Positions 57,661 to 64,000 of a stretch of DNA of 64,000 bases are shown piece by piece. Within the stretch, counting starts at the first letter, position 1. Each line of letters begins with the position of its first letter. The stretch covers positions 215,089 to 279,088 of the forward strand of contig BDSL01000122.1 of assembly GCA_003116995.1 (NCBI GenBank). Reading direction: 5' to 3'. Below the pieces are notes generated by a model. The model was not told where the DNA came from, did not search any database, and saw nothing but the letters and a program-made list of their open reading frames with translations. The DNA is from Yamagishiella unicocca (lineage: Eukaryota; Chlorophyta; Chlorophyceae; Chlamydomonadales; Volvocaceae). The position numbers and the translations under genes are program-made.

Positions 57661-60555
57661 TCACTTCACCAGGCCGCTGGGCAGCGACGCCGCAGGTTCC
57701 GCGGGCGTGGCCGCCGCCACCCTGGCCTCCCCTAACCGCAACGAGCCGCCCTCCCGCTCGATGGCTGCGCCCTCCTCCGCGGTCTTCTGCTCCCAGTAGT
57801 CCTGCCCCATGCGCCACACGATTGAGAAGCAGATGCCCTGCGCACCACGTCATACCACGTACGCAGCCGGGCAACAATGGGTCAGAGATGGGTCGGCCTG
57901 AGCGGGTTTGAGCAAGGCTTACAGGAGAGGAATGGTATCGGACAAAAAGGCGCTTACAGGAGAGGAATGGTATCGGACAACAAAACGCGCGCTGCACACT
58001 GTTGCGGGCGAGCTGTGTGGTGTGGCGAGCAGGAGTTGAAAATGTGGTCAAGACACAACTACAGTGCCGTGCGGTTGGAGCAAGGAGGCGCGGAGCTGCC
58101 AGGTCAGCAGGTCGGCGGTTGGGGCGGCACACGTCGGTGCATCAGCGACACCGTAGCTAGTTCCTGCTGGTGGGTCTCCTCACAGCATATCAGTTCCTCA
58201 CAGCATATCAGTTCCTCACAGCATATCAGTTCCTCACAGCCACTATCCTCACCTGCACGCCGTTGGCGATGATCTTGGTCTTGAGGCCGCGACCCATGAG
58301 CCCCAGCACACCATCCTTCGCGATAATCATCTGCGGCAGCAGCAGCAGCAGCAAAGACAGGACCAGGCAGCGTCATTAGCAGCGTCCTCAGCAGTGACCA
58401 TCAGGCGACGGACCCAGCAACCACGGTTGCGGTTGTATGTACCACACGGAAGGCTGCACCCGGGTGGCGAGCAAACACCCGCAGCAGTTCGCCTCGTGAC
58501 GTCATGGGGTTACAAGGTGACGTGGCACTCACCCTGGCGACCTGCGGGTACGTCATGGGCTCCTTGGTGGTCTGCTTGGTGGTCTTGATGACGCGGATAG
58601 AGTTGGAGCAGCAGTCGCTGATGAAGGACGAGCAAAAGCCCATGAGGGCGGAGCGACCTAGCTTGCGGGCCAGGTCGTCGGAGGGCGCCTTGGGCAGTAC
58701 GGCATTCAGGTAGTTGTACTGCGAGAGGCGGGAGGGAGGGCGGTAGAGGCGGGGAGGTGTAAAGCCGGGGCAGGTTCGCCGAAAGCGGTGTTGGCTCAGT
58801 GGGGGCAGGGGGTGCGGTTGCTGAAAGGACAAGGCCAGGGCGCCCCCGCCCGCGCCCCTCCCCTCCCCGCGCCTCGTATGGCTGCCTCCCAAGTACCCAC
58901 CCGGCCAAAGCGCTCAGTCCACCCCGCCCGCGTTACTCACTGTAGCGAACCAGGGGTAGTGCCCAACGAAGGTTGCCGCCGAGGCCGCCAGCGCTCCGTG
59001 GTACAGCACCCGGGGGCCCCCCGTGCGGACCTTCTGGGCCAGGGCGGCGACCGCGTCCTTGCCCTCAACCTGGGGCAGAGCGAGGGGAGGGGCTGTGAGA
59101 GGAAGCCCGCGAGGGGGTACGTGGTGATGGTGGTGGCGGTGGTGATGGTTGTGGTGGGCGTGGGTGCTGACAGTCTTCACCTGCATGATGGTCTTGAGGG
59201 TGTCCACCGGCATGAGGAAGATGCGGAAGGCGCCCGCGGCGGACGAGGAGGCGAGCGTCTTGACGCCCACAGGGAGGCTGCGAGTGGATTCGTAGCTGTC
59301 AAGCAGGGCCAGGGTGCCGGCGTTGGCGGCGGTGTCACCGAATCTGTGGGGCGGGAGAAGGGGGGGGAAGGAAATGAATAGTTGCGGAGTTGAGTTGTGG
59401 TGGTGGTGAGGCGGTGAGGAGATCACGGGAACACACGTCCGACCGGGGCCAGATATGTTATTGCTTCTCCCATCACCTTCGCCGCTTCGCAGCCCTTAAC
59501 ACACTCAAGCCCAGAGCCCAGCCTCAGAGCCTGAACCCCATTCCCACCTGCTCATAGGGCCCTGCACCAGCGCCGGCAGCAGCCCACGGTAGAACCGCCT
59601 CACGCCGCCCTCCTTGTACAAGGTCTTGAGCGCGGTCGTCGTGTCCGTGCCGTACCTATGGTATCGCCAAGGCAGCAGGGACGACGGGAGGGAAGGAATG
59701 AAGCGATGCGGTTAGGCCCGTGCCAGGGACGCATTCATAGACTAACGAAAGCTGCATGCCACTCTGCATATGAATTGAGCGAGCGCGCACGACAAGATGG
59801 TATCGGAGGTTGTGGCGGTTGGCTAATGTCGCACCTGTACTGGTAATTGATGGTGGTCCGCATCCACATGAGGGTCAGGACCTGCGGAGGTGTGGAGTGC
59901 GGGTGAGTGGGACGGAGCGGTGTGGGAGTGGAGTGTGCGTTTGGCGCAAGAGTCGTGGCAGACTGTGTCACTGGTTACGGTGGAAATATAAATCAACAGA
60001 TATGGGCAAGGATAAAAGGAAATGCGTTGCTAGCGCGTCTGTGGGGCTGTACACAGCACGGATGAGCGGAAACGCATGTCTGAAGTGGTTGCTCCTTAAA
60101 TTTGCAGCGAAGGGTGTGCGCAAAGGCATTAAGGATACTGTACAAAGAGAAGGCAAGCCTCAATGTGCAGCAACCGGCCATGCCCTGTTGCCACGTTGGA
60201 AAACATCCGTTTCTGCACCGGTCTGCGTCACTCAACCGCCAACCAGACGCACCTGCGTTGCCATTGCCGCCATGCCAGGGATGCCACCGCCAAGCGCCTT
60301 GCGGCCAGCGTCAGAAAGCACCTGGCCAAGAGGCTTGGGGCCCGGCGACACTGCTTCCGCGGGCGAGGCCGCAACAATGGGAAGCTGCGCCAGCGAGGAA
60401 CCCGAGAAGGCGTTTTGCGCCGGCACTTTGTGTCCCGGTGCGCGATGCAAGTGACCAAGAACATTCGAGAACGCAGGTGAGCAGAGGAGCGCGCCCGGAG
60501 TCTGCATCCGGGCTGCTGTGACGAAAGATTCGCCGGGTGCAGTTTGCGAACTCAT
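57661..60555 (-). CDS. Atypical mitochondrial carrier family protein, 396 aa, 8 exons
   Basis: Exons in coding order: 60253-60555, 59835-59881, 59548-59655, 59181-59343, 58941-59069, 58533-58718, 58253-58330 and 57661-57837; all phases match (397 codons). The three-repeat carrier layout is visible. Repeat 1 has GGGIPGMAAMATQ followed by VLTLMWMR and LYKEGGVRRFYRGLLPAL. Repeat 2 has SSSAAGAFRIFLMPVDTLKT (about 197-203, the best PxDxxK match) and GGPRVLYHGALAA. Repeat 3 has MGFCSSFISDCCSNSIRVIKT and DGVLGLMGRGLKTKI. The Gly-rich even-helix motifs are kept, but repeats 1 and 3 lack the canonical Pro-x-Asp/Glu-x-x-Lys. The N-terminus of about 85 residues has no acidic cluster and could help targeting. 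It probably acts in the inner mitochondrial or plastid envelope membrane; the substrate cannot be read from the sequence. Confidence 0.88.
57917..57980. repeat. 29-base direct repeat, 35-base period
   Basis: Two identical copies of GCTTACAGGAGAGGAATGG extended by TATCGGACAA, in the last intron (57838-58252) of the carrier gene. Confidence 0.95.
58177..58230. repeat. 18-base tandem repeat x 3
   Basis: Three perfect copies of TCCTCACAGCATATCAGT, then a partial fourth, in the same carrier-gene intron close to the donor side. Confidence 0.95.
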
Positions 60556-61952
60556 TCCTGGTAGCACGGCAGCAGGGACTTGACGAGAATAGAACCACAA
60601 GAGCGGCAATTGGGGCTTGATTTAGGTTTCCGTTCACGGCAAAAGGCGAAGAGACGCGGCTGTATGGTATATGAGTGTTACTGTGATGAGCGTTTGATAT
60701 TATGAGGCGTAGAATATAAGCATGTGAGCTGCCTGCGCCGTCGTAATATAAAATGCGATTTCATGGAAAGGCCCCACTTTCACGGCAGGGGTCCGAGTGT
60801 CCGACGTCAGGGTCCAGGTGCGAAACCAAGCGTCCCTCTTGCAAAAAGGTTCGTGCAAATGGTCTGTAATTATATTATAAACAGTACACGTCGGAGGCTT
60901 GACACGCGTGTTCCACGGAGGTGATTGCTCTGATGCGCCCTGCGGTATGGCACTACTCTTTGGAGTGAGCCAAGCCGCCTTGCTGATTTCTTAAAAGCTT
61001 GACTCGGAGGGTGCACATTGAGAAGTGCGCAATGCTGCCGACTTGGTGGCAACCTGTGAGCTGATTCGCTTGGTTTTTAGACATCTGACCTGCATATACC
61101 CTACACCCAGCGTGGAGGCTAATGCAGGACATACATATAAAAAGGAAAAAGGCATCGCCAAGAGCGTTTCTGCGTGTTGCGCGCTATGTTATGCATAAGC
61201 CCAGCATGGCTCAGCATCCGCTTTGCACTGCACAGCATGCTTGGAACCACCGTTGCCCCCAGACTCATTCGTTGCCCCCAATATCTTCTACAATTATACT
61301 TGCTGTTAAAAAGTTCCTTTGGTCTAATTCCTTGTTTCGGGCCGGCCGGATTCGGCCAGGCCTGTTGCCTGGTCGACCCTTCCTTATTTCAATCGAGCTG
61401 CCATTATGGACAGCGATATCGGTGTTGTGAGCTTCGATTAGGAAGGCCGCAGCCATTGTAAAGAACTTTTCAAAGCGATGAAGACCACGGCAGCTCGGTT
61501 GAGGCAAGATACACCTTGCGTCGACTTGCTCAGCAATTCCGACAGTGAAACTACTGTTCCTCAGGCTGTGGCCGACGCCAAGGCCGACAGTTGGCAGGTG
61601 TGCGCGGGAATCGGGGGCCTGCGGACGTAAGAAGCCATACAAAAAGGCTCCCTTACACATTCATGTGTCACTGCGATGCTGTTATCCCGAAATGTGCGTT
61701 GCATTATGCCATCGAGTAGCCGGTATTGGGCGCCAGGCCTGAATTGTCCATGGATCCGCGCGTCCTGGGCGTAGCTGCCCCTCATACTTCACCCGTAATG
61801 GAAAGCCCGTCATGGATCGACAACGGCACAGCGCTATACCCTCCCCACACCCCGCGGAAGCATCCAACGCTGTCACATTCTGTCCCGCTGTACAGCATGG
61901 ACGGCGCCGGCTCGTCCGGGGTGCCGCCAGCGCCTCAACGGTGCCGCGGCCG
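60556..61952. other. Intergenic, divergent, between the carrier gene and the AT-hook gene
   Basis: 1.4 kb. Frames at 61174-61461 (plus) and 61265-61660 (minus) overlap and neither shows a domain or codon bias. It should hold both promoters. An upstream exon of the AT-hook gene may lie around 61740-61950, but no splice join could be fixed. Confidence 0.4.
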
Positions 61953-64000
61953 ATGCGGCAGCTGACCCTAGACGGGTCCCTCAGCCCTCGCACCGCCTCG
62001 CCGTTCGTCATCGGAGCCGCCACCGCCCCGGTTGCTGCCGCTGCTGCCACCATCCCAGCGCCCGGCGGCAACTACAACACGGCTCGCGCCCATGGCGCTG
62101 CGCTTCTGCGCACCCCCTCAGTTGACGCCCCCGGCGGCTTCCCTGGAGCTGCCACTGCAGTCATTGAAGGGCCAGACACAGAGGCCCTGCAGGTCGGAGC
62201 GAGCGCCGAAACCCGGCCGAAGCCCAAACGGAGGCTAAACGTCACCTCCCCCTCGCTCCTGCCACAACAACAACAACAACAGCTGCAACCGGGGCACCGC
62301 ACCTTGCCGCCCGGGAGACCACGGGGCCGGCCCCGTGGCAGTGGCGCCGGCAACCGCAGCAGCAGCGACGGCGGCGGTCGAGGAGCACTTGCCGGGGGTG
62401 ACCCGCCTTCCGGTTTCGGAGCTGACGGCCCCAGGGCGAGCAGCAGCAGTGGCGGCGGCGGCGGTAGTGGCTCAAAGGAAAGAGGTGCCGTCGGTAGCCA
62501 CGGCGCTCAGGACGGAGGACGAGGAGCAGGAGGGGGAGGAGGAAGGAGAGGAGGAGGAGGAGGAGGAAGGAGAGGAGGAGCAGGAGGAAGGAGAGGAGGG
62601 AGAGCAGCCGGGGGCGGCGGTGCTCACCCGGTTTCGGAGCGCACCAAGAGCGGCAAGCTGGCGGAGGAGGCGAGGGATCCTCGAGTCGCGCCCCCTGAGC
62701 CTCCTCCGCTGTCGTATGGGCTGCGGAGGGGCGGGCTGGAGGCTGAAGACGTGCGGGAGGAGCGGGAGGAGGAGCGGGAGGCGGAGGAGGAGGGGGAGGC
62801 GGAGGAGCGGGAGGAGCAGGGTGAATCGCGAGGCCCCACGCAGGTGGAGGCGGCGGTGGTGGAGCCGGGGATGGGGCCGGTGGCGGACGGGGAGCCGACC
62901 CCCAGTCCGGCCCGGTACAGTGCCATTCATGCCGCCGAAAGCGGGACGGAGGACGACGATGACAACGATGAGCTGCAGCAGCGGGTGGGATGCAGCGGCG
63001 GCGGCCCGACAGACAACGAGCCAGAGCGGCCCGAGCTGCTGCTGGAGCTCGGGCTGCAGCTGGGGGGTGCGGCAGAGCACGGCGACAGCGGCCCGGGGGG
63101 GGCCGCAGCCGACGGCACTGCCGCCGCCACCACAGCCGCCGCTGCCACTGTCGCCGCAGCTACCGGGCGGCCGAGGCGCGCGGCGGCAGAGAAGGCCGTC
63201 CGGAGGATGCAGGGGGGTTTCGGGCGCCGGCAGGTGGTTCCGGAGCCCGAGCCTGGCGACCTCGGCTCCGGCGCGCACTCAGCGGGGCCCTCGGCGTCCT
63301 GCCGTACAAACGGCACCGCGAGGGACGGCGGCGCGGACGCGGGCACGGCGGCGGATCGACGCGCTGTCGCTGATGGCGTCCACCCCGGTGGCATCCACGA
63401 GGCTGGTGGCAGCTGCGCGGATGGCTCGACGGAGGCCGCCGGGGCGCCGGGGCGGCGCGTTCGGGGCGGCGGCGCCGGTGCGGCGGCGGCGGCGTCGGGG
63501 CTGCCCACCGCCTCCGCCACCGTGTCGTGTTGTGAGGGCGGCGGGCTGCGGGTGGGGGAGGAGGCCAGCTGGCCGCCGCAGCTGCCGTTGTGGAGTGAGA
63601 GGCGGCCGGGGTACGCGGATCTGCGGGCCGTGGTGGAGTACCGGTGCGCCCGCGCTGCAGGGAGGGCGCGGCGGCAGGACCAGGACCAGGACCAGGAGGA
63701 GAGGCGGGAGGAGGAGGAGAGGCAGGAGGAGGGGAGACGTGAGGAGGAGGAGGAGGTGGAGGCGGCGTTGCCGAGGTGCTGGGGGGTTGGATTGCTGGGT
63801 AAGCAAGGGAGGGGGGAGGGAGAGGGAAGAGACAGGGGGGAGTGGAGGAGGAGGAGGACGAAGAGGAAGGGCGGGACAGGGCGTGCGAGGGGAGAGAGGG
63901 GGATGATTGACCACGCGGCTGTGACTCCCATATCCCATTTTGCCGCCCCCACTGCCCCCCACTGCCGCCCCACTGCCGCCCCACCGCCGCCCCACTGCCG
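61953..64000 (+). CDS. AT-hook-containing protein, partial (runs off the window)
   Basis: A single frame is open from before the ATG at 61953 to the window edge with strongly GC-biased codons. It encodes MRQLTLDGSLSPRTASPF, then Ala/Gly/Pro-rich sequence, a Gln run, and an AT-hook-like PRGRPRG at about residues 125-131. Arg/Gly repeats, an Arg/Glu-rich probable coiled coil, an acidic EDDDDNDEL patch, a second basic GRPRRAAAEKAVRR segment and a later Glu/Gln/Arg-rich stretch follow. This points to a nuclear, DNA-associated protein, but no catalytic or reader domain is inside the window. A possible donor at about 63800 (GTAAGC) may end this exon. The start is uncertain because coding may begin upstream. 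A competing frame from 62335 is rejected on codon use. Confidence 0.6.
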   Translation, partial: MRQLTLDGSLSPRTASPFVIGAATAPVAAAAATIPAPGGNYNTARAHGAALLRTPSVDAPGGFPGAATAVIEGPDTEALQVGASAETRPKPKRRLNVTSPSLLPQQQQQQLQPGHRTLPPGRPRGRPRGSGAGNRSSSDGGGRGALAGGDPPSGFGADGPRASSSSGGGGGSGSKERGAVGSHGAQDGGRGAGGGGGRRGGGGGGRRGGAGGRRGGRAAGGGGAHPVSERTKSGKLAEEARDPRVAPPEPPPLSYGLRRGGLEAEDVREEREEEREAEEEGEAEEREEQGESRGPTQVEAAVVEPGMGPVADGEPTPSPARYSAIHAAESGTEDDDDNDELQQRVGCSGGGPTDNEPERPELLLELGLQLGGAAEHGDSGPGGAAADGTAAATTAAAATVAAATGRPRRAAAEKAVRRMQGGFGRRQVVPEPEPGDLGSGAHSAGPSASCRTNGTARDGGADAGTAADRRAVADGVHPGGIHEAGGSCADGSTEAAGAPGRRVRGGGAGAAAAASGLPTASATVSCCEGGGLRVGEEASWPPQLPLWSERRPGYADLRAVVEYRCARAAGRARRQDQDQDQEERREEEERQEEGRREEEEEVEAALPRCWGVGLLGKQGRGEGEGRDRGEWRRRRTKRKGGTGRARGERGMIDHAAVTPISHFAAPTAPHCRPTAAPPPPHC

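Noticed and set aside
62335..63906. Long plus-strand open frame with a Glu-rich start
   Set aside because: It is the third-position shadow of the better-biased frame open from 61953 to the window end; its later part becomes implausibly Arg-rich.

Overview
The window looks like nuclear DNA of a chlorophycean green alga, most likely volvocine (Chlamydomonas, Gonium or Volvox type). The signs are very GC-rich third codon positions, many 200-500 base introns with GTGAG/GTGCG donors and CAG acceptors, long Ala/Gly/Gln/Ser-rich stretches in the proteins, TGTAA poly(A) signals, and plant-lineage genes such as CCB1 and TTM3. I saw no bacterial operon, CRISPR array or rRNA gene. All gene models are my own splicing by reading phase. 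Every complete model joins in frame to an integer number of codons, which is the main evidence for the exon chains.

Layout. 151-670: remnant of a LINE-type retrotransposon (-). 1057-18940 (+): a five-exon gene for a 5,529-residue disordered protein of unknown function. 21737-30119 (-): a 14-exon KH-domain RNA-binding protein. 30795-32516 (+): CCB1, a plastid factor for cytochrome b6 heme attachment, divergent from the KH gene. 32956-35317 (+): CDC26 (anaphase-promoting complex) and TTM3 (triphosphate tunnel metalloenzyme), arranged as one bicistronic transcript; the CDC26 stop and the TTM3 start share one internal exon, 5 bases apart. 36920-41982 (-): an unrecognised, probably organelle-targeted, helix-rich protein with a 42-base coding minisatellite. 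42586-43141 (+): a predicted 93-residue basic protein. 43544-52044 (+): ATG13, the HORMA-domain subunit of the autophagy initiation kinase complex, 16 exons. 54023-55380 (+): a C-type-lectin-like secreted or membrane protein with a Cys-rich tail. 57661-60555 (-): an atypical mitochondrial-carrier-family protein. 61953-64000 (+): an AT-hook protein that runs off the window.

The genes are an ordinary eukaryotic mix and share no single pathway; only CDC26 and TTM3 look co-expressed. The most interesting signals are the CDC26-TTM3 bicistronic exon, an array of dynein-light-chain-like QT[D/E] motifs in the giant protein, two short dispersed repeat families found only in introns of the KH and ATG13 genes, and a duplicated 3' splice site before the last ATG13 exon. 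I found no wholly new multi-gene system.
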